This document shows, in pieces, positions 17,428 through 25,789 of a stretch of 64,000 nucleotides of DNA (the stretch's first letter is position 1; the number at the start of each line of letters is the position of its first letter). The notes beneath the pieces were generated by a model, which saw nothing but the letters and a program-made list of their open reading frames with translations, did not search any database and was not told the DNA's origin. Source of the stretch: Marinococcus luteus. Its GTDB lineage: Bacteria > Bacillota > Bacilli > Bacillales > Marinococcaceae. A program made the position numbers and the translations under genes. The DNA is taken from contig NZ_FNNC01000004.1 of the NCBI RefSeq assembly GCF_900106595.1, positions 60,305 through 124,304 on the forward strand, given 5' to 3'.

Positions 17428-17445
17428 TGCTTTACCAGTAACACG
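17418..17445 (-). promoter_or_regulatory. RAT (ribonucleic antiterminator) site for GlcT
   Basis: Minus-strand sequence GTGTTACTGGTAAAGCAGGC followed by ATGAGAG matches the BglG-family RAT layout (GTTACTG...GCAGGCA). Binding of the GlcT RNA-binding domain here would block the overlapping terminator and allow ptsG transcription when glucose is present. Confidence 0.88.
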
Positions 17446-17455
17446 GAACACTAGA

Positions 17456-18292
17456 TCAATATTTTCGCTTTGATGAAAGCCTTTGCAGATGAATGGTTAA
17501 ATAAACGGCTTCGCCTTCTGGTATCGTCGTCTGCAAAGCACGCTGCATCGTTCGTATGAGCTTCCAGGACAAATTATAGCAGAAGGGATACTCTGCCTGC
17601 AACATTTTTTTTAATGGTTCAGACGCCTCCTCGAACTCACCATTTCTCACCCTTGCGACAGCCTGCTGCAAATGACGGAACAGCCGGCGGTGATCTAAAT
17701 CTTCCGGAGACAGCTGAATATCAAGAGCCTTCTCCACCATTACCGTCATATCTTTTACAAGCCTCGTATAAGCGTTCACCTGGTCGAGCGGCGTTCTCGT
17801 CACTGCCCCGTGCAGGTGCAGTGCGATAAACCCTTTTTCCTCTTCCGGAAGCCGCACCCCTGTCCATTGTTCAATTTCGTCAATGATCCATCCAGCCGCA
17901 CGGTATTCTTTTTCATAAGCAAGCTGGGTTTCTTTTAAAAATGGGTTGCTGATTGTGAGACCTTTTTTTGTTCTCTCAAGTGCAAAACTTAGATGATCCG
18001 TTAACGCTACATGAATGTGTTCTTCGAACGTTTCTGCCCACTCCGCTTCAAGCACCTGCAGAATTTCTGTAATACAAGCGATAAACGTCTCGTCAATATG
18101 CTCGATTAACTGTCGGTACTGCGTCTGTTCATTTTCGTTTTTCAGTATGAAAAACTTTTCCGGCGTCTCAGCATCAATGAGGTCCCCCGGGCGTTTAGAA
18201 AAGCCGATCCCCCGCCCGGTAAGAATAACTTCCCCGTAGTCCTCATGTTCTGCAATAACAACGTTATTATTTAACCCTTTAATTACTTTCAT
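17456..18292 (-). CDS. glcT: PtsGHI operon antiterminator GlcT
   Basis: 278-residue BglG/SacY-family RNA-binding antiterminator. An N-terminal CAT RNA-binding domain (1-55, with NNNVVIAEHEDYGEVILTGRGIGF) is followed by PRD1 (about 65-170) and PRD2 (about 172-278). Regulatory histidines are visible at 100, 159 and 161 in PRD1 and 207 and 268 in PRD2; they would be phosphorylated by PtsG or HPr to set activity. It precedes ptsG and its RAT-bearing leader, the B. subtilis arrangement. fabI ends 30 bases upstream on the same strand, so read-through from fabI is possible. RBS GGTGAT. Confidence 0.94.
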   Translation of the reverse strand: MKVIKGLNNNVVIAEHEDYGEVILTGRGIGFSKRPGDLIDAETPEKFFILKNENEQTQYRQLIEHIDETFIACITEILQVLEAEWAETFEEHIHVALTDHLSFALERTKKGLTISNPFLKETQLAYEKEYRAAGWIIDEIEQWTGVRLPEEEKGFIALHLHGAVTRTPLDQVNAYTRLVKDMTVMVEKALDIQLSPEDLDHRRLFRHLQQAVARVRNGEFEEASEPLKKMLQAEYPFCYNLSWKLIRTMQRALQTTIPEGEAVYLTIHLQRLSSKRKY

Positions 18293-18322
18293 CTTTTATC
18301 ACCATGTTCCTGCAGATCTGAT

Positions 18323-19105
18323 TCACATACCGTACGCGTGATAGCCCCCGTCCACATGGATAACTTCACCTGTAATTCCACTCGACATTCCGCTCATCAG
18401 AAAGGCGGTGGTGTCTCCGACCTCTTTTTGGGTAACCGTGCGACGCAGCGGAGCATGCTCCTCCATAGCCTTGATGGTATCATTAAAGCCCGAGACGCCT
18501 TTAGCTGCCAGCGTACGAATCGGACCGGCTGAGATTGCATTGACTCTAATGGCATCTGCGCCCAGATCGTTCGCTAAATAACGGGTACTCGCCTCCAAAG
18601 AAGCTTTCGCTACGCCCATAACGTTATAATTATTCACGATCCGCTCTGCCCCGAGGTAGCTCATCGTAACAAAAGAACCTCCCTCAGTCATTAAATCAAA
18701 CTCTTTTACAGCCTTTGCCACGGCAGTAAAGGAGTACGCACTGATTTCCTGGGCCAGCAGAAATCCTTCACGGGTAGCATTTAAGTATTCGCCTTCGAGC
18801 TCTTCTCTTTTCGCATAAGCCAGGGAATGAACGACACCGTGAATGGTTCCCGCTTCTTCTTTAATTTTTGCAAAGCATTCGCGGATCTGCTCATCGTTGG
18901 TGACATCACACTGAACGACGAGTGGTTCTTTCTGGTCCAGCGAATCCGCCAATTTTCTGACACTTTTTTCGGTGCGCTGCTGTCCGTATGTAAATACTAA
19001 ATCAGCTCCCGCTTCTGCCAGGCTTTCAGCTGCTCCCCAGGCTATGCTTCTTTTATTGGCAACACCCATCACAACAAACGTTTTTCCTTCAAGTGATAAT
19101 TGCAT
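18323..19105 (-). CDS. fabI: Enoyl-[acyl-carrier-protein] reductase [NADH] FabI
   Basis: 260-residue SDR-type enoyl-ACP reductase completing each elongation cycle of fatty acid synthesis. Typical FabI features: GVANKRSIAWGAA cofactor loop, catalytic Tyr150 and Tyr160-x6-Lys167 (NYNVMGVAKASLEA), AGPIRTLAAKG substrate loop and C-terminal VIHVDGGYHAYGM. The start MQLSLEGK has AAAGGAGAG upstream; the in-frame extension to 19270 is not supported. Divergent from prpE; upstream of glcT on the same strand. Confidence 0.95.
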   Translation of the reverse strand: MQLSLEGKTFVVMGVANKRSIAWGAAESLAEAGADLVFTYGQQRTEKSVRKLADSLDQKEPLVVQCDVTNDEQIRECFAKIKEEAGTIHGVVHSLAYAKREELEGEYLNATREGFLLAQEISAYSFTAVAKAVKEFDLMTEGGSFVTMSYLGAERIVNNYNVMGVAKASLEASTRYLANDLGADAIRVNAISAGPIRTLAAKGVSGFNDTIKAMEEHAPLRRTVTQKEVGDTTAFLMSGMSSGITGEVIHVDGGYHAYGM

Positions 19106-19222
19106 CGTTGTCTCTCCTTTAGATATGATTGTATCAATATCAAATAATTTCTTTACCTTTATATCATTGAACCGCCGGGCTGTCCAACAGCCGTTATATT
19201 TTTTCAGAAGGGAGAGGTCTGA

Positions 19223-19960
19223 GTGAACAGGCACTTTGACTTTATCAGCGACATTCACGGCTGCGCGCACGAAATGAGCGAAATGCTTTCAGTGCTCGGC
19301 TACGATCATAATCAAAATTACACGCACCCCGGCGGTCGTCACCTTGTAATTGTTGGCGACATCACGGACCGCGGGCCGAATTCTATAGACGTCATCCGAA
19401 TAACAGACCAAATGGTTAAAAGCGGAAATGCCCTGTATTTGCCCGGGAACCATTGCGACAAACTATACCGCTGGTTTTTAGGGCGTCCGGTCCAGGTAGG
19501 CCACGGGCTTGAAAAAACCATCCAGGAGTGGGAAGCACTTTTCCCTGGCGAGCAGCAGGAGGTGAAACAAAAGTTTATGGACCTGTTTGAACAGGCACCG
19601 CTGTACCAGCTGTTCGACGATGGAAACGTTCTTGCTGCCCACGGGGGCATGAAAGAGGAACTGATCGGCCGAACGGATCGCAAAACCAGGAATGTAGTTT
19701 TGTACGGTCCGACAAAGCTAAATGCCAGGCGTGAACCTGAGCGTATAGACTGGGCTCCTTCCTACTGCGGCAGATCTTTCATCATTTACGGCCATACTCC
19801 TGTATGGGAAGCGAGGCTCGTCGGCCGGACCTTAAATATCGATACAGGCTGTTCATTTGGACACAAGCTTACCGCCTATCGTTACCCCGAGCATGAATTC
19901 GTTGAGATCCCTTCCACTCTGCCGCTGCAGCCGGATCACTTAAATACCTTCAGCCGCTGA
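19223..19960 (+). CDS. prpE: Bis(5'-nucleosyl)-tetraphosphatase PrpE
   Basis: 245-residue calcineurin-like metallophosphoesterase hydrolysing diadenosine tetraphosphate-type nucleotides. Metal ligands: SDIHG, GDITDRGP, LPGNHCDKL, AAHGG, IYGHTP. The GNH segment and overall length match PrpE of B. subtilis, and the neighbouring genes (pseudouridine synthase, NAD kinase, RelQ) are the same as there. Start is GTG with GAAGGGAGAGG upstream. It converges with and overlaps the pseudouridine synthase gene by 25 bp. Confidence 0.93.
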   Translation: MNRHFDFISDIHGCAHEMSEMLSVLGYDHNQNYTHPGGRHLVIVGDITDRGPNSIDVIRITDQMVKSGNALYLPGNHCDKLYRWFLGRPVQVGHGLEKTIQEWEALFPGEQQEVKQKFMDLFEQAPLYQLFDDGNVLAAHGGMKEELIGRTDRKTRNVVLYGPTKLNARREPERIDWAPSYCGRSFIIYGHTPVWEARLVGRTLNIDTGCSFGHKLTAYRYPEHEFVEIPSTLPLQPDHLNTFSR

Positions 19961-20832
19961 GAAGCCAAAAAATCATTAATATCTTCAGGAGGCGGAGCCG
20001 TAACGGTGATCATTGTTTCCCGTACTGGATGAAAGAACTCCAGCCGGCAGGCGTGCAGCGCCTGCCTGTTCAAGTATTCATTTCTATTCCCATACAGTGT
20101 ATCACCAACCAGTGGAAAATCTGAGACAGAGGCATGCACCCGGATCTGATGCGTCCGGCCGGTTTCCAACCCAAACTTTAAGACTGTGTGTTCAGGCAGT
20201 ACTTCGATTACCTCTGCGGTGGTCACAGCTCTTTTACCGTCCGGTGCTGCCACCTGTTCCACCAGACTGCCCGTACTCGGGCGGATAGGAATATCTATAC
20301 ACGTAAATTCCTGAGGCCACCTGCCCTCAACGATCCCGATGTACTCTTTGGCTCCGGCATTCATATGTTTTTCCATTCGGGAGTGGGCATATGCATGACA
20401 GGCAAACGGCACGATGCCGCTCGTTCCGCGATCAAGCCTTGAAACTGGATGAATGGCGGACTGTATGCCTTTGCTTCGAAGATAGCCCGCAAGTCTCCCT
20501 GCCAGTGATTCCTCCCCTACTGCTCTCCCGGGAAGCGTCGGCAGGCCCGCAGGCTTGTTGACGACTATGACGTCTTTGTCTTCATAAAGCACTTCCAGCT
20601 GCTCCCGGGACTCTTTAAAATGAGCCGGCACCGTTCCTGATGGAATGCTTATCTGCAGCTCGTCCCCGGCACTTAACCGGTCGTTTCCCATGCTTTTTTC
20701 CCCATTTATATACAGGGGAAGTGTATCTATTTTTTTCCATGCGCGCCGCGAGACATCCTTAAACTGGCTCAAAAATCTTTTTACCTCCCTGCCTTCTGCG
20801 TCGGCAGGCACTTTCCACGTAATCGTCCGCAT
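19936..20832 (-). CDS. RluA family RNA pseudouridine synthase (YjbO-like)
   Basis: 298-residue pseudouridine synthase isomerising uridine in rRNA or tRNA. An S4-like N-terminal segment (about 1-70) precedes the catalytic domain with VVNKPAGLPTLPG, the catalytic Asp134 in SRLDRGTSGI, LETGRTHQIRVH and FPLVGDTLYG. The target base is unknown. Four bases separate it from the NAD kinase stop, so it is the third gene of the relQ-nadK-rluA operon. RBS GGGGAA is weak, consistent with translational coupling. Confidence 0.92.
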   Translation of the reverse strand: MRTITWKVPADAEGREVKRFLSQFKDVSRRAWKKIDTLPLYINGEKSMGNDRLSAGDELQISIPSGTVPAHFKESREQLEVLYEDKDVIVVNKPAGLPTLPGRAVGEESLAGRLAGYLRSKGIQSAIHPVSRLDRGTSGIVPFACHAYAHSRMEKHMNAGAKEYIGIVEGRWPQEFTCIDIPIRPSTGSLVEQVAAPDGKRAVTTAEVIEVLPEHTVLKFGLETGRTHQIRVHASVSDFPLVGDTLYGNRNEYLNRQALHACRLEFFHPVRETMITVTAPPPEDINDFLASQRLKVFK

Positions 20833-20836
20833 CCTT

Positions 20837-21658
20837 TTATTCCCCGATAAACGATTCCTTCACGCGCTTCCAGAAAGGAAACGGGCGGAAGCGGGCGAAC
20901 CGTACTTTTTCTTCTGCCACCCGGTACTGAATAGACTCAATCCCCTGATCGACAAGGGTGATATGGTCAATAGTGATCTGCATATCCACATCGTTAACCG
21001 GGCGCAGAAGACAGGTATGGTGCTGCGGAAGAATTAACGGCGAGCCGATGGTCCGGTAGACCCGGTTATTAATGCTTGCCATTTCGGATATTTGAATACT
21101 TGATAAGGAAGGGTGAAGAATCGCCCCACCCAGGGATTTGTTGTATGCCGTACTTCCGGAAGGCGTGGAAATACATAAGCCGTCCCCACGAAACGTTTCA
21201 AAATGATCACCTTTAATATCTACATTGCACACGAGGGATCCTTCGAGCGTTTTTACCATACACTCATTTAAGGCTAAGTACCGTTCGAATCTCGTATGTT
21301 CATTGTAGCGGACAATTACTTCAAGCAGCGGATATTCCACCACCTGAAACGGTGTTTTTGCAAGATGAATCACCAGTTTTTCCACTTCTTCCGGCTGCCA
21401 GTCTGCATAAAAACCGAGATGACCGGTATGTATACCAACAAAGCATACATCTTCAAGCGATTCATAATAATGATGGAACGCCTGAAGAAGTGTACCGTCG
21501 CCTCCCACAGTGATGACAATATCCGGATTCACTTCGTCATGGATCAGTCCGAATTCATTCAGATAGGAAAGCAGTTTGTCCCTGATTTCGTTGGAGGTAT
21601 CGTCTCCGCGGGACGTGACATTATATCGCATGTTTTCATCGGTGGACGGGATGCTCAT
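20837..21658 (-). CDS. nadK: NAD kinase
   Basis: 273-residue ATP-NAD kinase producing NADP. Key residues: [10 protein letters not shown] (catalytic Asp54), [40 protein letters not shown], and C-terminal [14 protein letters not shown] shared with B. subtilis NadF/PpnKA. The start at 21658 overlaps the relQ stop by four bases and has GTGAGGG upstream; an alternative start at [11 protein letters not shown] (21631) would match the B. subtilis length better but lacks an RBS. Middle gene of the relQ operon. Confidence 0.95.
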   Translation of the reverse strand: MSIPSTDENMRYNVTSRGDDTSNEIRDKLLSYLNEFGLIHDEVNPDIVITVGGDGTLLQAFHHYYESLEDVCFVGIHTGHLGFYADWQPEEVEKLVIHLAKTPFQVVEYPLLEVIVRYNEHTRFERYLALNECMVKTLEGSLVCNVDIKGDHFETFRGDGLCISTPSGSTAYNKSLGGAILHPSLSSIQISEMASINNRVYRTIGSPLILPQHHTCLLRPVNDVDMQITIDHITLVDQGIESIQYRVAEEKVRFARFRPFPFWKRVKESFIGE

Positions 21659-22290
21659 GTATTTGGACCCTCACTTTCCCTGTTTTGCATATAGATACGC
21701 TGTGCTTCCCGTACCTCGCCTTTAATTTTAGACATTTCTTCATCGAGTTGAAACGCAGCTTCTGCAGCGCGCTGCAGCCGATGTTTAATATCCTCCGGAA
21801 TTTCACCACTGTACTTATAGTTTAAGGAGTGTTCAATAGTAGCCCAGAAATTCATGGCCAATGTCCGTACCTGAATCTCTGTGAGCACGTCTTTGCGGCC
21901 GTCAATCGTATGCACAGGATAAGAAACGACCATGTGAAAAGATCGGTAGCCACTCTCTTTTTTTTCCTTGATGTAATCCCGTTCCTCCAAAACCTCAAAA
22001 TCCTGTCTTGTCCGCATCAGCTCCACAATAGTATCAATGTCGCTGACAAATTGGCAGACGATACGAATACCGGCAATGTCCTGCATTTTTGTGTCGATTT
22101 CATCAAGCGGAATATCTTTGCGCTGGGCTTTATCAAGAATACTTGTTACTGGCTTGACCCTCCCGGTAACAAATTCAATCGGAGTGTGCTGTGAAGACAT
22201 CTGGTACTGCTCTCTTAATCCTTTTAATTTCACCTTTATTTCCTCTACCGCCTGCATATAAGGCGAAAGAAATGTCTGCCAGTTACTCAT
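21655..22290 (-). CDS. relQ: Small alarmone synthetase RelQ (GTP pyrophosphokinase, YjbM)
   Basis: 211-residue single-domain (p)ppGpp synthetase of the RelQ/SAS1 type, transferring pyrophosphate from ATP to GTP or GDP without a hydrolase domain. Motifs: [74 protein letters not shown]. RelQ enzymes form tetramers and respond to cell-envelope stress. It overlaps nadK by four bases, so alarmone and NADP synthesis genes are translationally linked. RBS GTGGTGG. Confidence 0.95.
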   Translation of the reverse strand: MSNWQTFLSPYMQAVEEIKVKLKGLREQYQMSSQHTPIEFVTGRVKPVTSILDKAQRKDIPLDEIDTKMQDIAGIRIVCQFVSDIDTIVELMRTRQDFEVLEERDYIKEKKESGYRSFHMVVSYPVHTIDGRKDVLTEIQVRTLAMNFWATIEHSLNYKYSGEIPEDIKHRLQRAAEAAFQLDEEMSKIKGEVREAQRIYMQNRESEGPNT

Positions 22291-22323
22291 GGTTTACCAC
22301 CACTCATTTACATTATTATGAGG

Positions 22324-22701
22324 TTATACGTTGAATGCTTCTTCAAATGCAGATACCATTTCAGTACCATAATTCCCGTTTCCAGGCACATTATCCATTA
22401 AATAATCAATTTCTTCATGAAAGTTTTCTAAATGCAGCGCACTTCCGTTCTTTACATAGACATGCTTTTCATTATCATGAGCTGCTTTCAAAAGAGGCCA
22501 CACTCTTTTTGGAATGCGCAGCTGCACAAACTCGTCTTCCATATCAAGCACGTAAACAAGTGTCAGCGCATCGGAATCTGCAAGCATCTGTCCGCCATCG
22601 CTTAATTTCTGCCATTCTTTTTCCGGCCACTCTTCCACCGGATACATCGTTAATGATTCATTGTCTTCTTCGTAATGATTTACAGTCAATATATGCTGCA
22701 T
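22324..22701 (-). CDS. UPF0738 family protein (YjbL-like)
   Basis: 125-residue acidic soluble protein of unknown function, corresponding by sequence type and position to B. subtilis YjbL (UPF0738). No catalytic motif is visible; there is a hydrophobic strand TLVYVLDMEDEFVQLRIPKRVWPLL followed by an acidic C-terminal half. Start chosen at MQHILTVNHYEE because GGAGG lies nine bases upstream; the in-frame extension to 22761 has none. It precedes relQ on the same strand by about 30 bases. Confidence 0.82.
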   Translation of the reverse strand: MQHILTVNHYEEDNESLTMYPVEEWPEKEWQKLSDGGQMLADSDALTLVYVLDMEDEFVQLRIPKRVWPLLKAAHDNEKHVYVKNGSALHLENFHEEIDYLMDNVPGNGNYGTEMVSAFEEAFNV

Positions 22702-22851
22702 GTCATAATTCCTCCAAAACAGGGAAAGTATACGTTTCTTGTCTGTATCTAATTTTATCATAACTTATGTACACAGACAGAGCGCAAACCATATGATAAG
22801 ATAATGCATAGCGTTTTTCCAGTAATTCGGTATTAGAAAGGACGATTCACC

Positions 22852-23439
22852 ATGGCGAAAGAACAGGAAATTGAAGCGAAGAATCTTTTAACGGAGCAGG
22901 AGTTTTCCTCTCTTACAGCTGACTTCGCAATTCAGGAAAGTGATTTTTCTTCGCAGAAAAATACATACTTTGATACCAGCAGCTTCGACCTGCGCTCCCG
23001 CAAATCTGCTTTGCGTATACGCGAACGGGGCAACTCATACACCTTAACGTTAAAAGAACCGGCCCCGGAAGGTCTCACCGAATGGAATCAGGCTGTCACT
23101 GCCCAGGAAGCCCAGGAGGCTATTACAGCCGGCACGCTTCCTGCCGGTGACGTTTCCGGCCGTCTTCAGGCACTGATTGGTTCCATACATGTTGAAAATA
23201 TAGGTACACTGATCACTTACCGGGCCTCCCAGTCTTTTCGCGAGGGAGAAATCTTTTTTGACCGGAGCCATTATTTGGGGGTCACGGACTATGAGCTCGA
23301 AATAGAAGGACCGAGTGAAAAAGATGTTTCTGCATGGATGAATGAACTGGCTGATCAACATCAATTTCCTCTGCGCAGCACACCGAACAAAATTGAACGA
23401 CTTTTTCAACGCAGCCGGGAGCAGAATAAAAAACAGTAA
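22852..23439 (+). CDS. CYTH domain protein (YjbK-like triphosphate tunnel enzyme)
   Basis: 195-residue CYTH protein. The signature E-x-E-x-K is present at the N-terminus (EIEAKN), with further tunnel residues in LRIRERGNSYTLTLKEP and FFDRSHYLGVTDYELEIEG. CYTH proteins cut inorganic triphosphate or make cAMP or bind thiamine triphosphate; triphosphatase activity is the best guess. It is divergent from the UPF0738 gene and sits next to relQ as in B. subtilis. RBS AAAGGA. Confidence 0.88.
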   Translation: MAKEQEIEAKNLLTEQEFSSLTADFAIQESDFSSQKNTYFDTSSFDLRSRKSALRIRERGNSYTLTLKEPAPEGLTEWNQAVTAQEAQEAITAGTLPAGDVSGRLQALIGSIHVENIGTLITYRASQSFREGEIFFDRSHYLGVTDYELEIEGPSEKDVSAWMNELADQHQFPLRSTPNKIERLFQRSREQNKKQ

Positions 23440-23514
23440 CATACACATATTGTTCTTCATTTGAAATACTGGTATATTTTTCTTATCTGAATTTTATTAG
23501 TGAGGTGAATTTTT

Positions 23515-24234
23515 TTGACGATTTCTTCCTCTCTTTTCCCATCTTCAACCAATGCAGCTGCGGGTAACGGCCAGCCGTCCATCCCTTCGCAGACAGCTTC
23601 TGCTGCCGGGCGTTTCGGCTCTTTTTTATACGATTCCCTGAAATCAACCCAGTCCATCATGTCCGAACAGAACAGCAGCGGATTCAGCCCGGTCTCTTCT
23701 TCATTGTTCTTAAATCCATTGAGTGCCAACAGTTATTTCAGCCATTTAGAAGACGAAACATCCAATACTCCGGCCGAACCTGCCGCAAGAGAAGCAAAAA
23801 AGGAAACGGCTGCCGCCTCTGAAAGTTCTTCTTCGCCTGAACAACCTTCAGGCTCAGGGGTGGTGCAGACGATTGAGCGTTTATCGGAAAAATACGGCGT
23901 AGACAGCAAACTCGTTCGCGCTCTGGTAAAGCAGGAATCCGGATTTAATCCAGATGCTAAAAGCCATGCCGGCGCCATGGGGCTGATGCAGTTGATGCCT
24001 GGCACTGCTTCTATGCTTAAAGTAAAAGACCCGATGGACCCCGAGCAAAACCTTGACGGAGGAATTCGCTATTTAAGAGACATGCTCAATAAATACAATG
24101 GCAACAAAACGCTTGCCCTTGCCGCTTATAACGCCGGTCCGGGCAACGTTGATAAATATGATGGTATTCCACCGTTTAAAGAAACCCAAAAATACGTACC
24201 AAATGTGCTCGCCAACTATCAGGACCTTGTATAA
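23515..24234 (+). CDS. Lytic transglycosylase (SLT domain; CwlQ-like)
   Basis: 239-residue murein hydrolase with a C-terminal Slt70-type domain: catalytic Glu in VRALVKQESGFNP, then AGAMGLMQLMPGTA, NLDGGIRYLRDML and ALAAYNAGPGNVDKY. Residues 1-115 are low-complexity, Ser/Ala-rich and probably a linker; no classical signal peptide is seen, as in the YjbJ/CwlQ proteins found at this locus in Bacillus. Start is TTG at 23515 with GAGGTGA upstream. Ends with a short terminator. Confidence 0.88.
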   Translation: MTISSSLFPSSTNAAAGNGQPSIPSQTASAAGRFGSFLYDSLKSTQSIMSEQNSSGFSPVSSSLFLNPLSANSYFSHLEDETSNTPAEPAAREAKKETAAASESSSSPEQPSGSGVVQTIERLSEKYGVDSKLVRALVKQESGFNPDAKSHAGAMGLMQLMPGTASMLKVKDPMDPEQNLDGGIRYLRDMLNKYNGNKTLALAAYNAGPGNVDKYDGIPPFKETQKYVPNVLANYQDLV

Positions 24235-24245
24235 GCCGAAAAAGC

Positions 24246-24270
24246 AATCCCGTACCGGGGTTGTTTTTTT
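24246..24270 (+). terminator. Terminator of the lytic transglycosylase gene
   Basis: Stem CAATCCC/GGGGTTG with a short loop, followed by seven T. Confidence 0.7.
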
Positions 24271-24415
24271 GCCCCGGCAGCCGTATGTCATTCAAAATAT
24301 TTGCGGTTGCCGGGTCTCATTGCTAGAATAAAAACTGAAATATAATAATTGCGTTTTGCGCTAGTGCTCTGCCTTTGTAGGCATAAACGTTAAAACGTTG
24401 TTCCGGAGGCTTACA

Positions 24416-24802
24416 ATGGCAGCTTTTAAATCAAGCTTCGATAAGCTTGGCGAAGAAAAACTTTCCGAACTTATTGATACGTTTTACAGGAAGGTTGGCA
24501 ATCATCCGGACCTGGCTCCTATTTTTCCGGATGACCTTACAGAAACTGCCCGTAAACAAAAGCAGTTTATGACCCAATTTTTAGGCGGTCCGCCTTTATA
24601 TACAGAAGAACACGGCCACCCCCGCCTGCGCGCCCGTCATCTCCCGTTTCCAATTACGGAAACACGGGCAAAGGCCTGGCTGTTATGCATGGATGAAGCG
24701 ATGGAAGAAATAAATATGGAAAAAGATGTCAGGCAGGAAATGTTTCAGCGGCTTGTGGTGACAGCACAGCACATGATAAATACTACTGAAGAAAATTCAT
24801 AA
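24416..24802 (+). CDS. Truncated haemoglobin (YjbI-like, group II)
   Basis: 128-residue 2-on-2 globin. The haem-binding half contains FPDDLTETARKQKQFMTQFLGGPPLYTEEHGHPRLRARHLPF, with the proximal His in the RARH segment and the WLLCMDEAM helix with Trp typical of group II. Such globins bind O2 or peroxide and may protect against oxidative or nitrosative stress. ATG 24416 follows CCGGAGG. It is 21 bp ahead of spxH, the same pairing as yjbI-yjbH in B. subtilis, linking the globin to the Spx thiol-stress circuit. Confidence 0.92.
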   Translation: MAAFKSSFDKLGEEKLSELIDTFYRKVGNHPDLAPIFPDDLTETARKQKQFMTQFLGGPPLYTEEHGHPRLRARHLPFPITETRAKAWLLCMDEAMEEINMEKDVRQEMFQRLVVTAQHMINTTEENS

Positions 24803-24823
24803 CGAAAGGAGCGTGAACTGGTC

Positions 24824-25744
24824 ATGGGCAACGAGCATTTTTCTTTTTGTGATGACAGTTCCGGTTCCTGCAGTCTGCCGCAGTCTACCGACACACATTT
24901 ATCGAAAAAGCCGCTTGAATTATATATTTTTATGGATCCATTATGCCCGGAGTGCTGGGCATTTGAACCTGTATTAAAAAAGCTGCTCATCGAATATGGC
25001 CACTATTTCACGCCAAAGCTCCTGCTCACTTCAAACATTGAATGCTGGAGTGAAGAGAAACAGAAGCCAGTGAAAGAAGATATGAAAAAAGAAATGGCCT
25101 TGTTTTATGAGGAAGTGGCTACCCGGACCGGCATGCCGGCAGACGGAAGCGTGTGGCTGAAACACTCGGCTCCTACTGCTTACATTCCTGCACTCGCCAT
25201 GAAAGCAGCAGAAATGCAGGGAAAGCAGCTGGCTTCGGTTTTTTTCCGGAATATAAGAGAGAATTTGTTTCTGCACGGCCGGGACATCTCCACGGAACAA
25301 ACGCTTGTCCAGATCGCGGAAGCTACCGGCCTGGATATTGAAGAATTTCAGCGCGATATACATTCTGCCTGTACCCGGAAAGCCCTGAATTGTGATATCA
25401 GAACCTCCCGCGAGATGGAGGTCGACCAGGCCCCAGCATTCGTGTTCTTTAACGATCATGTTGAAGATGGAGGACTGAAGGTTTCCGGGCTGTACCCCTA
25501 CCAGGTCTATGAAGAAATCCTCTCCGACATGCTCGGGCACGTACCGGAGCCTTCGCACTCATTAACGCTTGAAAAGTTCCTCTCCCGCTATCCGCGAATT
25601 ACGACGAAGGAGGTTTCTGTCGTATTCGACTGGAGTGAAAAAGAGGCTGAAAAGCAGCTGAAACAGCTTGTGCTGATGAGAAAAATGAAGCACGTCCCAC
25701 TAAAAAATGGAGCCTACTGGGAGTATGTGCCTTCCTTTACCTGA
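24824..25744 (+). CDS. spxH: ClpXP adaptor protein SpxH (YjbH)
   Basis: 306-residue DsbA-superfamily adaptor that delivers Spx to ClpXP. The thioredoxin-like CPEC motif is at Cys41-Cys44, and two further N-terminal cysteines (9 and 16) recall the zinc-binding Cys/His-rich head of YjbH, though here the head is poorer in histidine. C-terminal region has an extra helical domain (LEKFLSRYPRITTKEVSVVFDWS). The substrate gene spx and the other adaptor gene mecA lie about 4-5 kb away. RBS AAAGGAG. Followed by a strong bidirectional terminator. Confidence 0.92.
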   Translation: MGNEHFSFCDDSSGSCSLPQSTDTHLSKKPLELYIFMDPLCPECWAFEPVLKKLLIEYGHYFTPKLLLTSNIECWSEEKQKPVKEDMKKEMALFYEEVATRTGMPADGSVWLKHSAPTAYIPALAMKAAEMQGKQLASVFFRNIRENLFLHGRDISTEQTLVQIAEATGLDIEEFQRDIHSACTRKALNCDIRTSREMEVDQAPAFVFFNDHVEDGGLKVSGLYPYQVYEEILSDMLGHVPEPSHSLTLEKFLSRYPRITTKEVSVVFDWSEKEAEKQLKQLVLMRKMKHVPLKNGAYWEYVPSFT

Positions 25745-25750
25745 AAAAAT

Positions 25751-25789
25751 AAAAATCCGCGGAGATATTTTACATCTCCGCGGATTTTT
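25751..25789. terminator. Bidirectional terminator between spxH and pepF
   Basis: 16-bp perfect stem AAAAATCCGCGGAGAT and complement, 7-nt loop, T-runs on both sides. Confidence 0.92.
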
